From Singulisphaera acidiphila DSM 18658 (lineage in GTDB: Bacteria > Planctomycetota > Planctomycetia > Isosphaerales > Isosphaeraceae), in contig NC_019892.1 of assembly GCF_000242455.2 (NCBI RefSeq), forward strand, positions 4,526,001 to 4,590,000: DNA of 64,000 nt. The letters run 5' to 3'. Below the pieces are notes generated by a model. It searched no databases and was not told the origin of the DNA. It worked only from the letters and a program-made list of their open reading frames with translations. Within the stretch, counting starts at the first letter, position 1, and the number at the start of each line of letters is the position of its first letter. Shown in pieces: positions 54,664-64,000 of this stretch. A program made the position numbers and the translations under genes.

Positions 54664-54818
54664 AGTGTGCATCCGGCCCGACCGGGCGACCCAGGGGACT
54701 CACGGCTCAATCCTCGACGTCAACGAACGAGCCGGATGCACCATCGAGAGTGATTTTCAGTTCCAAGGTGACGTGTGCCACCCCCTGATGTACCGCTCGT
54801 CACCAGGGATTCCTGGCC

Positions 54819-55331
54819 TCAATCCTTCAACTCGAGGTTGAAGGTATTCGATTGATTCTTCACTTCGACTTCGAGGTCGGACGTCGACGAGATTTGATAC
54901 TTGCCGGGAAGCGAGCTTTTCATTTTCTGGAGAGCACTCGCCTGCAAGTGCTGGGGAATGACGTTGTAGGCGACCCCTTTCTTCTTCGCCTCGGCATCGG
55001 CGCTGGCTCGCATCGCGTCCTGGTCGAGTTCACGGTCGTCGACGGTCACCTTGTATTTTCCAGGGATCGCTCCGTCGTCCGAGTTCAGAGTGGTCAGTAC
55101 ATACTGGCCATCCTCAATCCTCCCTCCGGCCGGGCGGCCCTCGGGATCATTGGGGATGAAGTTGATGGAAGCCTTCTTGATCGGTGCTCCTTTATAGGTC
55201 ACCTTGCCGGAGACGGGATAGCGTGTTGCAAGTCCGCCGTCATCGCCGCAGCCGAAGCTCATGACGATCATCAGAGAGGCAAGTGCAACGGACAAGCTGA
55301 GGCGGACCGGCAGAATTCGACGAATCAACAT
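54819..55331 (-). CDS. Carboxypeptidase-regulatory-like lipoprotein (cassette copy 1)
   Basis: 170 aa from the ATG at 55331 (MLIRRILPVRLSLSV); the frame extends to 55400. Signal peptide with lipobox-like SFGC followed by GDDGG. The mature part has YPVSGKVTYKGAPIKKASIN, FIPNDPEGRPAGG, GQYVLTTLN and GAIPGKYKVTVDD, the small planctomycete lipoprotein / transthyretin-like beta-sandwich. Closely related to 57904-58413. It lies 200 bp after its DUF1559 partner and is probably on the same transcript. Anchored in a membrane; function unknown. Confidence 0.9.
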   Translation of the reverse strand: MLIRRILPVRLSLSVALASLMIVMSFGCGDDGGLATRYPVSGKVTYKGAPIKKASINFIPNDPEGRPAGGRIEDGQYVLTTLNSDDGAIPGKYKVTVDDRELDQDAMRASADAEAKKKGVAYNVIPQHLQASALQKMKSSLPGKYQISSTSDLEVEVKNQSNTFNLELKD

Positions 55332-55531
55332 ACGAGGACTCTCCGCATAGTCGAGCGTCTCGCTCGGTCGAGCTGGGTTCGGCGGAGCGATCGGCGACAA
55401 AGGCCTGGTCAGAGAAACGCATCGAGCCGGGCTCGGCGGAAGTTCAGGCTAGGCCATCCCAACCGGATGGACCCCAACCTTTCTCCGCTCATGGAGCCCG
55501 GCTCGAAAAGGGAAACAACAATCAGAGACGA

Positions 55532-56578
<1,047 letters not shown>

Positions 56579-56887
56579 AGAACCTGACTCCATTACATGA
56601 CGAGAATGACGACCCGAGATGCGACGCGATGACATCATGGATTCATCCCAAAGATCAGAATGGGATTGGTACACCGCCGATCACGAGGAAAACATCGCTG
56701 CGCAATGGGACCTGCTGCCGAGCCCCGGGGGCCTCGCCCCTCTGAGCTGACATCGACAAACGAAAACGAGGCCAAAACGCCGAAAAACACAGACACAGCC
56801 GTGCCGAGTGGAAACACTAACAAATTAGCACTTATGCTGACTGAAAGCCGCATTGACGAGAACGAGAGACGGAGATGAGAGACTCTT

Positions 56888-56917
56888 TATTTAGCGGCCC
56901 AACACTTCGAGTGTCAA
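56888..56917 (-). promoter_or_regulatory. Sigma70-type promoter of cassette copy 1
   Basis: On the minus strand TTGACA (56912-56917) is followed after 18 bases by TAAATA (56888-56893). The same boxes and spacing occur before cassette copy 2, with conserved flanks (ATGGGAAA upstream, GAGTCTCTCATCTCCGTCTC-like sequence downstream). Confidence 0.75.
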
Positions 56918-57903
56918 GAACTTTCCCATAAGATCTCACGAAATCTTACCTATCACTGATTTCGGCGGGTGGAAGCTCGATGTTTACCAAACAACGCCGA
57001 TATCAGCAGAGTTCCTCACCTTTCCGGAAAATTGCGATCCATGCCCGAATCACCCATGCAAGCCTGCTCCTGACGCAACAATCGCCAGACAGAGCTGAAG
57101 CCTCTTCGCACTCATACGTACATCCGAATGCAATCCGTCAAATCCACGAACACCTTAAGACCCAAACCCATCTACCGGTTGTATCGACACGAGCAGGCGA
57201 CACGAAACCCAACCGCTGGAGCCAACCGAAAGCCAAATCCATCCAGCCGCCCAAGAGCCACGATCTCCCGAAGCTCTCTCAACGCAGCAATTCCGTTCAC
57301 TGTCGGTTTCCATTCACCTACTCGCACCTGCAACTTTCGGGCCTCCCCCCCAAATCGAACGAAAATGACCGATTCTTCAAACGTTTGGGCCCATACGACC
57401 ACTTCGGATGCCTGTGAACCGGGCAAAGACAATTGTCAATAACGATCGACAACCAGGCCGTCCACAAACACCGGTCGTGCCTCAGAGCAGGTATTGGCCG
57501 GACGAAACGAGACTCGGCGCTCGTTGGAGGAAAGTCGGGAAGCATCCTTCCTCTGCGCGGGGAACACAGGAGGACATCGTGACCTTCGAACAACCGAGGT
57601 GACATGAGTGAGTGGTCAGCTGCGCGTCGGCGCACGGATTCTGAAAGGCTGAATCACCTGGCCCAAGCCTACTTGCAGACCGTCCGAGGCGTGGGGGTAC
57701 GCGTTGCAGGCGTACCTCCACGCCGTTGCTCATCGTGCGCAACGATGCGGCCCCAGCCAACGCCTGATGAGCCAGGGCAAGGAGGCGGGGCCGACCTTTT
57801 CGAGGAGTCTGCCTGAGTCTTCAACGTCCATCTTCGCTTCAGCGAAGCAAACAGACGCTCATTCACGAATCAAATGAGGCCTTGGGGGAGCCACATGGCC
57901 CCA
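56918..57903. other. Spacer between the two cassettes
   Basis: About 1 kb with only short, non-conserved frames on both strands. It contains one degenerate copy of a TCCACGAACACC-type repeat at about 57143 whose better copies are at 60351 and 60398. No RNA gene or transposase recognised. Confidence 0.55.
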
Positions 57904-58413
57904 TCAATCCTTCAGTTCAAGATCGATCGCATTGGGCTGGGACTTAACCTCCACTTCGAAGTCGGACGTGGACGCAATTTGATACTTGCCGGGAAGCGAA
58001 CTTTTCAGACTCTTGAGGGCTTTCGCCTGCAGTTCTTGGGGGATGGCCGTGTAGGTGACCCCTTTCTTCTTCGCCACGGCATCGGCCTCGGAGCGCATCG
58101 CATCGGCATCCAGGTGTCGGTCGTCAATGGTCACCTTGTATTTGCCGGGGAGCGCTCCGTCTTTGAGGTTCAAGGTGGTCAACTCATAATGCCCATTCTC
58201 GACCGTCCCCCCGGCCGGGCGGCCCTCGGGATCATTGGGTACGAAGTTGATCACTGCCTTCTTGACCGGTTCTCCTTTGTAGGTCACCTTGCCGGAGACC
58301 GGGTAGCGTGCGGAGAGACCGCCGTCATCGCCACAACCAGGGGCCATGACGATGACGGTCGTGATCACCGCAGACAAGATCGGGCGGACTGAGAAAACTT
58401 GACGAATCGACAT
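57904..58413 (-). CDS. Carboxypeptidase-regulatory-like lipoprotein (cassette copy 2)
   Basis: 169 aa from the ATG at 58413 (MSIRQVFSVRPILSAV). Signal peptide ending in APGC then GDDGG. Mature part: YPVSGKVTYKGEPVKKAVIN, FVPNDPEGRPAGG, GHYELTTLNLKDGALPGKYK and a C-terminus IDLELKD, closely matching the copy-1 protein (FNLELKD). Conservation of the whole mature region suggests both copies are maintained. Function unknown. Confidence 0.9.
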   Translation of the reverse strand: MSIRQVFSVRPILSAVITTVIVMAPGCGDDGGLSARYPVSGKVTYKGEPVKKAVINFVPNDPEGRPAGGTVENGHYELTTLNLKDGALPGKYKVTIDDRHLDADAMRSEADAVAKKKGVTYTAIPQELQAKALKSLKSSLPGKYQIASTSDFEVEVKSQPNAIDLELKD

Positions 58414-58714
58414 GGCAGAGAATTCTCCGCGGGGTCGGGCATTTCATTCAGGCGTCTGTTCGGAAGATCGATCAGCGACGAAAACCGCGTACGGGAAACG
58501 GCGAACCGGATCCACAAAGGGGAGGGGAGCACCAGACAAAGCCATCCCGGAGATCCGCGAAGTGGTGGATCCGGCAAGTCCTTGTGATACGGCCGGATCG
58601 GCAGGACCACCCTTTGAACTCCCGGCTCAACCTTCGGCATCAACGAACCGGCGAGCCGAAATGACATCGCTGATCGCCAAGGCTGAGCCGGCCTAAACCA
58701 ATGAACACCAACGA

Positions 58715-59761
58715 TCAGTAAGAGTCGGAGCTGATGACCTCACCGCCGTTGCGGCTGCCAAGCGCCGCGTACGTGATTCGATTGATGGAGTTCTTGATGA
58801 AGTGGACCGACCCGTCCGCAAAGAGGAAATTGGCACCGCCGGAATGTCGGCTCTTGAATCCCCGAGCTGCGTAACTGAAACGGCAGTTCCAGTTGGTCGA
58901 ACCCCAGGCGTCGACACAGGCCGTATCGCGTTGATTCGTCTTCCAGTTGATCGGGACGGTGGTGCCGGCTGCTCCCCCGGTGAAGCTCCAGAAGTCGTTG
59001 TTGGCATCCTCGTCGGGCAGTCCTTCACCGACGAAGATGGTGTTGCTCGTCCCATCGGTGACCGACGCGATCGTGGCAATCCCACCGGTCGCATAGTCGG
59101 AGAAGCCGCGCATCGTTCCGCCGTTATTATTCGTGCCCCAGAAGCCGTCCAACCCGATCCGGGGAATGGTTCCGGCGGCGGTTTCCCAGGGATTAGCGCC
59201 AGAGAGGGGGAGAATGGCGTAATTGTCGCCAAAGCTCATCAAATAGTTCGACACGGGAACGAGCTGCCCCGACGTCGTACCGGGCCGAAATGGGGCCACC
59301 GTCACCGAGGTCGAACCGTTCGGCCCCATGTAAGGGACAAACCCGACGGGGCTCTGTCCAAGTCCATCGGACGGGCAGAGGAAGCTGGCGATCGTCGTAT
59401 ACCAGATCGTTGCCAAACTCGGGCCGTTCTGGTTGGCATAGAGGCTAAAATTAATCATATTGTACTGATTTGTCGCCTCCATATGGGCCAGAATCAAAGG
59501 ACGCCAGTTCATCCCATTGCTGTTGAGATTCCACCCACCCTTGATCGCTCCTGGAGGGAACAAGTCGTTTGAACTGAGATAATTATGAGTGGCCAACCCG
59601 ATCTGTTTGAGATTGTTGACACACTGTGTCCGCCGAGCCGCCTCACGAGCCGCCTGGACGGCCGGAAGCAAGAGCGCAATCAAGACCGCGATGATCGCGA
59701 TGACCACCAGCAGCTCAATCAAGGTGAAACCTGACTTCCGCGAGCAACGAGGAGCGTTCAT
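58715..59761 (-). CDS. DUF1559 domain protein (cassette copy 2)
   Basis: 348 aa from the ATG at 59761 (MNAPRCSRKSGFTLIE), with GGGAG eight bases upstream; in-frame ATGs further up leave too little space after that site. Same motifs as copy 1: AARRTQCVNNLKQIGLATHN, SFLCPSDGLGQSPVGFVPY, HSGGANFLFADGS and GEVISSDSY. Differences are scattered substitutions. A TTGACA/TAAATA promoter lies 318 bp upstream. Function unknown. Confidence 0.94.
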   Translation of the reverse strand: MNAPRCSRKSGFTLIELLVVIAIIAVLIALLLPAVQAAREAARRTQCVNNLKQIGLATHNYLSSNDLFPPGAIKGGWNLNSNGMNWRPLILAHMEATNQYNMINFSLYANQNGPSLATIWYTTIASFLCPSDGLGQSPVGFVPYMGPNGSTSVTVAPFRPGTTSGQLVPVSNYLMSFGDNYAILPLSGANPWETAAGTIPRIGLDGFWGTNNNGGTMRGFSDYATGGIATIASVTDGTSNTIFVGEGLPDEDANNDFWSFTGGAAGTTVPINWKTNQRDTACVDAWGSTNWNCRFSYAARGFKSRHSGGANFLFADGSVHFIKNSINRITYAALGSRNGGEVISSDSY

Positions 59762-60078
59762 AGACATGACTCCCTGCATAACGGAAACAACGATCGAAAG
59801 AAGACGCGACACGACAATCAATGCATCGAGCATTGATGGGATAGGACGCCGCTGATCGCCAGGAAACTTTTCTGGGCCAAGTGGGGGGAAGGGAGATCAT
59901 CGCTCAAGCTCACGGGGCGATAACCCCGTTGAGCTGACGGCGATAAACCTCACCTAGAACAAAACGTTGCAGAACGGAGACACCGCCGTGATTAAGCGAG
60001 AGCCCTCATCCATTAGCACTTGTTCTGACTGAACCCACGTTGAAGACGGCGCGAAAGAGACGGAGATGAGAGACTATT

Positions 60079-60108
60079 TATTTAGCGGGCCTTCGCTTCG
60101 AGTGTCAA
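60079..60108 (-). promoter_or_regulatory. Sigma70-type promoter of cassette copy 2
   Basis: On the minus strand TTGACA (60103-60108), 18-base spacer, TAAATA (60079-60084). The boxes are identical to copy 1 and the spacer is partly changed, which is what selection on a promoter would leave. Confidence 0.75.
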
Positions 60109-61014
60109 GAAGTTTCCCATCAAAATCCACAAAACTTTGCCTCTTACTGATTTCGTTCGGGTGAACATCGTTGGCCGTCGGAAAACGCCAAGCCCCACAG
60201 CGTTTCTCACCCTCCAGGAGAGGCACGTATCTCCCGATCCAGCGAATGGCGATCGGTGCGATTCGAAACCAAGAGGATCACCAGCGGCCATTGAGTCGAG
60301 CGGGAATGGCAACGGCTTCTTACAAGTCCCTCGAATTTCAACCTGTTAAGTCCACGAATGCCTAAGACCTAAAGGATTCGCAATTTCAGGGACCGAATCC
60401 ACGAACACCTAAGTCCTAAAGATCACATAATTTTCTTTAACTGAACTCACCTGGTATATGCAAGCGTCTCCACACCTCACCCTCGGAGGCGACCGAAATC
60501 TGCATTCACTCGGTCGTTCACCGACTACGATTTCTTTCCCAAGGATTCGTCAACGAGATGAAACGAGGAGAAAGAATCAGCCGGGATGTGAGGCGGATCG
60601 GGTGACGAGATCGAAAAAAAGGGGGGGGGGTGCGGGGCGATGCTGAGGTGTTGAGTGCCTTGACGTGATGGATGGAGGAGATCATATCACGAGGCGTGCG
60701 CGTGGAGACGGCTCAAGGAGAGGAGAGAGTCGGCCTGACCGCGATTCGACAAGAGTGTCGTCGATCGACTGCGATGTGGCCAGGTGCGTTCGTCAACGTC
60801 CCCATTCGCAAGCGGTATCTGTCGTCGAAAGCGTCATCATTGGCGAGACCAAGGTCGCGCAAAAAAAAGACTTAGGGGAGCGGCGGGCGCAAAAAAAACG
60901 AACCACGGATGGCAGAGAAGATTCGGAACGGTCGTCGCCCAGAAAAACGCAACGGTTTCTCGGTCAACGTTTCCCGTTCCGTGGACTTCCCTGTTTTCCG
61001 TGGTTCCTCAGGTG
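60109..61014. other. Intergenic region between cassette 2 and the oxidase operon
   Basis: About 900 bp without a convincing gene. It holds two copies of a 24-bp repeat (60351-60374 and 60398-60421) and homopolymer runs near 60616-60635 and 60860-60900. Frames across 60665-61099 are Arg/Ser-rich and lack any family signature. Confidence 0.5.
60351..60421. repeat. Two copies of a 24-bp direct repeat
   Basis: Copies at 60351-60374 and 60398-60421 share TCCACGAA then CCTAAG and CCTAAAG, differing at 3 positions; a degenerate copy is at 57143. Purpose unknown; possibly a short dispersed repeat. Confidence 0.6.
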
Positions 61015-61051
61015 CCTCAGGTGGAATCCCGCGCGGGGATTCCACCTGAGG
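61015..61051 (-). terminator. Perfect 16-bp hairpin after the oxidase operon
   Basis: Arms 61015-61030 and 61036-61051 are perfectly complementary (CCTCAGGTGGAATCCC on the left) with a 5-base GCGCG loop, 9 bp after the ctaF stop. No T run follows on the minus strand, so it may act as an mRNA 3' stabiliser or a T-less terminator. Confidence 0.7.
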
Positions 61052-61059
61052 ATTCTCAC

Positions 61060-61371
61060 TCACTTACCGAGGATGCCGAGCATGCCCCGGGTGAAGTAGT
61101 CGTTCAGGGTGTACGTGATCATGATCGCCAGCCAGAGGAACGAGGCGCCGGCGAAGACCCAGACCAGGCGCTCGCTGTAGTACACGTGCATGAAGATCAG
61201 GGCGATCATCAGCGCCTTGGCCACGGCGATGGCCATCGTGACCGGGAAGTTGAACGATCCCAGGTCGATGAAGGCAAATCCGACCGTGGCCACGAGCAGA
61301 ACCATCAGCGCGGCGTAGACCGCGTAGTAGGTGGATTTCGGCAGAACGTGCGGGGTCGTATGAGCACTCAT
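61060..61371 (-). CDS. ctaF: Cytochrome c oxidase subunit IV
   Basis: 103 aa from the ATG at 61371 (MSAHTTPHVLPKSTYY), which overlaps the ctaE stop as ATGA; the frame extends to 61416. Three helices: YAVYAALMVLLVATVGFAFI, VTMAIAVAKALMIALIFMHV and RLVWVFAGASFLWLAIMITY, then a short tail. This is the small subunit of the caa3/quinol-oxidase type (COX4_pro) that supports assembly of the complex in the inner membrane. Last gene of the operon. Confidence 0.93.
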   Translation of the reverse strand: MSAHTTPHVLPKSTYYAVYAALMVLLVATVGFAFIDLGSFNFPVTMAIAVAKALMIALIFMHVYYSERLVWVFAGASFLWLAIMITYTLNDYFTRGMLGILGK

Positions 61372-62066
61372 TTGTGGAGATCGATTAGATAGAGGAGCGG
61401 GAAGAGAAAGACCCACACCAGGTCGACGAAGTGCCAGTAGAGCCCGGTCAGCTCCAACGGCGTGAAGTAGTCGGCGGTGAACTTACCGCGCTGGGCCTGA
61501 ATGGCCAGGACTCCCATGACCGCGATCCCGATGATCATGTGGAACGCGTGCAGACCGGTCATGAAGAAGTAGAAGACGAAGAAGAGTTGCGAGTGCTGTG
61601 CCAAGGAGGCAGGCGCGTCAGCCGGCAGCTTCAAAGCGGCCGTGCTGAAGTGGGCTCCGGGGAACAGGTGCTTCTCGTACTCTTCGTAATACTCGTTGGC
61701 CTTGATCCCGAGGAAGAGGGTCGCCATCACCATCGTCAGGGTCAGGAAGAGCACCTGCCCCTTACGATCCCCCGTCTGCCCGGCGCGCACGGCCAGGGCC
61801 ATGGTCAGGCTGCTGGTCAGGAGGACGAACGTGTTCACGGTCCCCAGCGCGATGTCGAGCTGCCGGCTGGCCAGCGCGAACCCGTGAGAGGCGTCGGTGA
61901 ACCGGTAGACGCAGAACCCCAGGAACAGGCCCCCGAAGAACATGACTTCGGTGGCCAGGAAGGTCCACATCCCCAGGGTCGAGCTCTCGAGCTGCTGACC
62001 CATATCCTCAAAGTGCGAAGCCAGGCGGCTGTTGCGTTGTCCGGCGTCAGCTAAGCTCACGGTCAT
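61368..62066 (-). CDS. ctaE: Cytochrome c oxidase subunit III
   Basis: 232 aa, seven predicted helices. STLGMWTFLATEVMFFGGLF is the family's start with the conserved Glu, followed by GTVNTFVLLTSSLTMALAVR, FVFYFFMTGLHAFHMIIGIA and the final YWHFVDLVWVFLFPLLYLID, all typical. The ATG overlaps the ctaD 3' end by 20 bp and its stop overlaps ctaF (ATGA), so the genes are tightly coupled. It forms part of the terminal oxidase core. Confidence 0.95.
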   Translation of the reverse strand: MTVSLADAGQRNSRLASHFEDMGQQLESSTLGMWTFLATEVMFFGGLFLGFCVYRFTDASHGFALASRQLDIALGTVNTFVLLTSSLTMALAVRAGQTGDRKGQVLFLTLTMVMATLFLGIKANEYYEEYEKHLFPGAHFSTAALKLPADAPASLAQHSQLFFVFYFFMTGLHAFHMIIGIAVMGVLAIQAQRGKFTADYFTPLELTGLYWHFVDLVWVFLFPLLYLIDLHK

Positions 62067-63669
62067 GCTCCCTGAGCGGATAGTCGTAGGGCCGCTCCGG
62101 CGCGACCGGGGGCTCGTCGAAGTTGTGGACCGAGGGGGGAGACGGAATCTGCCATTCCAGGCCCGCGGCGCCCCAAGGGTTCGGCCCGGCCTCCTTGCCC
62201 AACCAGAGCGAGAGGACCAGGTAAACCAGGGGAAGCATGTAACCCACCGCCAGGATCGATGCCCCCGCGGTGGACATGACGTTGAGCACCTGGTACTCGG
62301 GCGGATACTCGTAGTAGCGTCTCGGCATCCCCAGGTAGCCGAGCACGAACTGCGGGAAGAAGGTCAGGTTGAACCCGAGGAAGACGGTGAGGGCAGCCAG
62401 CTTGCCCCAGATCTCCGGATACATCCGCCCGGTGATCTTGGGCCACCAGAAGTGGATGCCGCCGAGATAGCCCATCACCGCGCCTCCCACCATGATGTAG
62501 TGGAAGTGGGCCACGACGAAATAGGTGTCGTGGACGTGGACGTCAACCGCCAACGAGGCGAGCATCAGGCCGGTCAGACCACCGATCGTGAACAGGCCGA
62601 TGAAGCCGAGGGCGTAGAGCATCGGGGTGCTGCCCGAGACGCTCCCCTTGTACAGGGTCGCGGTCCAGTTGAAGACCTTGACCGCGGACGGGATCGCCAC
62701 CAGGTAGCTGAGGATCGAGAAGATCATCCCGCCGTACATCGACTGACCACTCACAAACATATGGTGGCCCCAGACCAAGAAGCCGAGGACCGCGATGCCC
62801 ATCATCGCCACGGCCATCGTGTGATAGCCGAAGACCGGGCGCTTCGTGAAGCAGGGGACGATCTCATTGATCACGCCGAACGACGGCAAGAGCATGATGT
62901 AGACAGCCGGGTGCGAGTAGAACCAGAAGAGGTGCTGGAAGAGGATCGGATCCCCTCCGAGCTTCGGGTCAAAGATCCCGAAGCCAAAGAACCGCTCCAG
63001 GCCCACCAGGGCGATCGTCACGGCGAGCACCGGGGTCCCCAGAATCATGATCACGCTGGTCGCGTAGTGCGCCCAGACAAACAAGGGGAGCTTGCCCCAG
63101 GTCATCCCGGGCGCTCGCATCTTGTGGATCGTGACGATGAAGTTGAGGCCGGTGAAGATTGACGAGAACCCGACGATGAACACCCCCATCGCGGCCGACA
63201 TGACCTGGGTGTTCGAGAACATACTGCTGTAGGGGGTGTAGAAGGTCCAGCCCGTGTCGACACCGCCGGTCAGCAGCGACCAGATCGTGAAGAGACCGCC
63301 GAGCATGTAGATGTACCAGCTCGCCAGGTTCATCTTCGGGAACGCCAGGTCGCGTGCACCGATCATGATCGGGATCAGGAAGTTCCCGAGGACGGCCGGG
63401 ATCGACGGGACCAGGAAGAAGAAGACCATGATCACGCCGTGCGCGGTGAACAGCTTGTTGTAGGTCTCGGCCTGAACGACGTCCCCTTGGGGAGTCATCA
63501 GCTCGAGCCGCACAAGCGTGGCCGCCGCGCCGCCGAGAAAGAAGAATAGCGTGATCGAGAGCATGTACAGCAGGCCGATCCGCTTGTGATCGGTTGTCAG
63601 CAGCCACGACCGCACGCTCTGCCCGGCCGTCAAGTAATTCGGCTGGGGCTCGGCCCCTTGGGCGCTCAT
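62047..63669 (-). CDS. ctaD: Cytochrome c oxidase subunit I, A2 (YSHP) type
   Basis: 540 aa, 12 helices. Heme and copper ligands: TAHGVIMVFFF (low-spin heme His), FYSHPAVYIMLLP (CuB His and the cross-linked Tyr), WGHHMF (CuB His pair) and VVAHFHYIM (heme His). Helix VI reads YSHPAVY, not the XGHPEVY of mitochondrial-type A1 enzymes; the proton-channel Glu is missing and the Tyr-Ser pair of the A2 subtype (as in Thermus caa3) is present. It reduces O2 to water and pumps protons. Starts by ATGA overlap with ctaC. Confidence 0.97.
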   Translation of the reverse strand: MSAQGAEPQPNYLTAGQSVRSWLLTTDHKRIGLLYMLSITLFFFLGGAAATLVRLELMTPQGDVVQAETYNKLFTAHGVIMVFFFLVPSIPAVLGNFLIPIMIGARDLAFPKMNLASWYIYMLGGLFTIWSLLTGGVDTGWTFYTPYSSMFSNTQVMSAAMGVFIVGFSSIFTGLNFIVTIHKMRAPGMTWGKLPLFVWAHYATSVIMILGTPVLAVTIALVGLERFFGFGIFDPKLGGDPILFQHLFWFYSHPAVYIMLLPSFGVINEIVPCFTKRPVFGYHTMAVAMMGIAVLGFLVWGHHMFVSGQSMYGGMIFSILSYLVAIPSAVKVFNWTATLYKGSVSGSTPMLYALGFIGLFTIGGLTGLMLASLAVDVHVHDTYFVVAHFHYIMVGGAVMGYLGGIHFWWPKITGRMYPEIWGKLAALTVFLGFNLTFFPQFVLGYLGMPRRYYEYPPEYQVLNVMSTAGASILAVGYMLPLVYLVLSLWLGKEAGPNPWGAAGLEWQIPSPPSVHNFDEPPVAPERPYDYPLREHDRELS

Positions 63670-64000
63670 TTCTCCACCCTCTCGTTCTTGCGGCCAAGCG
63701 CCTTGATGTAAGCAATGATCTTGAGCAACTCGTCCTCCTTGATTCGCCCCTGATAGGTCGGCATCACCGGTTTGTAGCCGGCCACGACCTGCGATGCGGG
63801 CAAGAGAATCGAGTCGCGGATGTAGCGTTCGTCGGCGGTCACGATCGTTCCCCCCTCAAGGGGAACCGAGTGGCCATAGACCCCGTCGAGCAACGGTGCC
63901 CGAACGGTCGCATTCACACCATGACAACCACTGCATCCGTACGATTTAAACAGTTGTTCGCCCGACGTGGCCATCGGCGTCGTGGACGGACCGGTTTCCA
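63666..64000 (-). CDS. ctaC: Cytochrome c domain, probably the C-terminus of oxidase subunit II (5' end beyond window)
   Basis: Minus-strand frame open to the right edge. The visible 110 or so residues contain a class I cytochrome c domain: GEQLFKSYGCSGCHGVNA with the heme motif CSGCH and a distal Met in YKPVMPTYQG, then IKEDELLKIIAYIKAL. A separate cytochrome starting at the ATG at 63974 would lack a signal peptide, and ctaD starts by ATGA overlap, so this is most likely the cytochrome domain fused to subunit II in caa3-type oxidases. The CuA part, if present, lies outside the window. Confidence 0.85.
   Translation of the reverse strand, partial: ETGPSTTPMATSGEQLFKSYGCSGCHGVNATVRAPLLDGVYGHSVPLEGGTIVTADERYIRDSILLPASQVVAGYKPVMPTYQGRIKEDELLKIIAYIKALGRKNERVEK

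Larger units (their letters stand above)
57904..60108 (-). repeat. Tandem cassette copy 2: promoter-DUF1559-lipoprotein
   Basis: Second copy of the unit described at 54819-56917. Genes, order, strand and promoter all match; the gap between the two genes is 301 bp here and 200 bp in copy 1. Confidence 0.88.

Overview
The window looks like chromosomal DNA of a high-GC planctomycete, most likely close to the Isosphaeraceae (inference). Lineage markers are five DUF1559 genes (prepilin-like GFTLIELLVV start, H-x9-DG motif and GEVIS-x-D-S/G-Y/F C-terminus; one is broken), small lipoproteins paired with them, and two ECF sigma factor / Ser-Thr kinase pairs with WD40 or TPR sensor regions. No tRNA, rRNA or CRISPR array was seen.

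Left part (1-24.5 kb): a WD40 kinase running off the left edge and its ECF sigma factor; a lipoprotein/DUF1559 pair; a larger lipoprotein; an HGSNAT-like membrane protein; a second DUF1559/lipoprotein pair; a second sigma/kinase locus (TPR kinase); then a DUF1559-lipoprotein locus damaged by two insertion sequences. An IS701-family element (16116-17652, TSD TTAG) lies between the two genes, and an ISAs1-family element (18334-19638, 9-bp TSD) splits the DUF1559 gene, whose frame is restored exactly if the element is removed. A DUF1016 nuclease, a secreted beta-propeller glycosidase-like protein and an unrecognised secreted protein follow.

Central part (24.97-46.3 kb): the main find, a same-strand lipid cluster. 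It has a PfaD enoyl reductase, a PfaA-like synthase (KS-AT-3xACP-KR-DH), a PfaC-like synthase (KS-CLF-AT-DH-DH), then OleA, a possible 48-aa peptide, OleB, OleC and OleD. The first three genes can build a long polyunsaturated acyl chain. OleABCD join two acyl chains head to head and convert the product, through a beta-lactone, to an internal olefin. The 17-bp pfaC-oleA gap and the ATGA overlaps argue for one pathway, most simply a very-long-chain polyunsaturated hydrocarbon. No phosphopantetheinyl transferase (PfaE) is in the window.

Right part (46.3-64 kb): a DUF2235 hydrolase, a Bcr/CflA-type MFS exporter, a DUF3224 protein, a Yip1-like membrane protein with a long antisense tail, a DUF4239 membrane protein, a Tat-exported Gfo/Idh/MocA oxidoreductase and a DinB/maleylpyruvate-isomerase-like protein. 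Next comes a tandemly duplicated DUF1559-lipoprotein cassette with a conserved TTGACA/TAAATA promoter before each copy. The window ends with a minus-strand cytochrome c oxidase operon (ctaC-ctaD-ctaE-ctaF), cut at the right edge inside ctaC and closed by a perfect 16-bp hairpin. Subunit I carries the YSHP motif of A2-type (caa3-like) oxidases.
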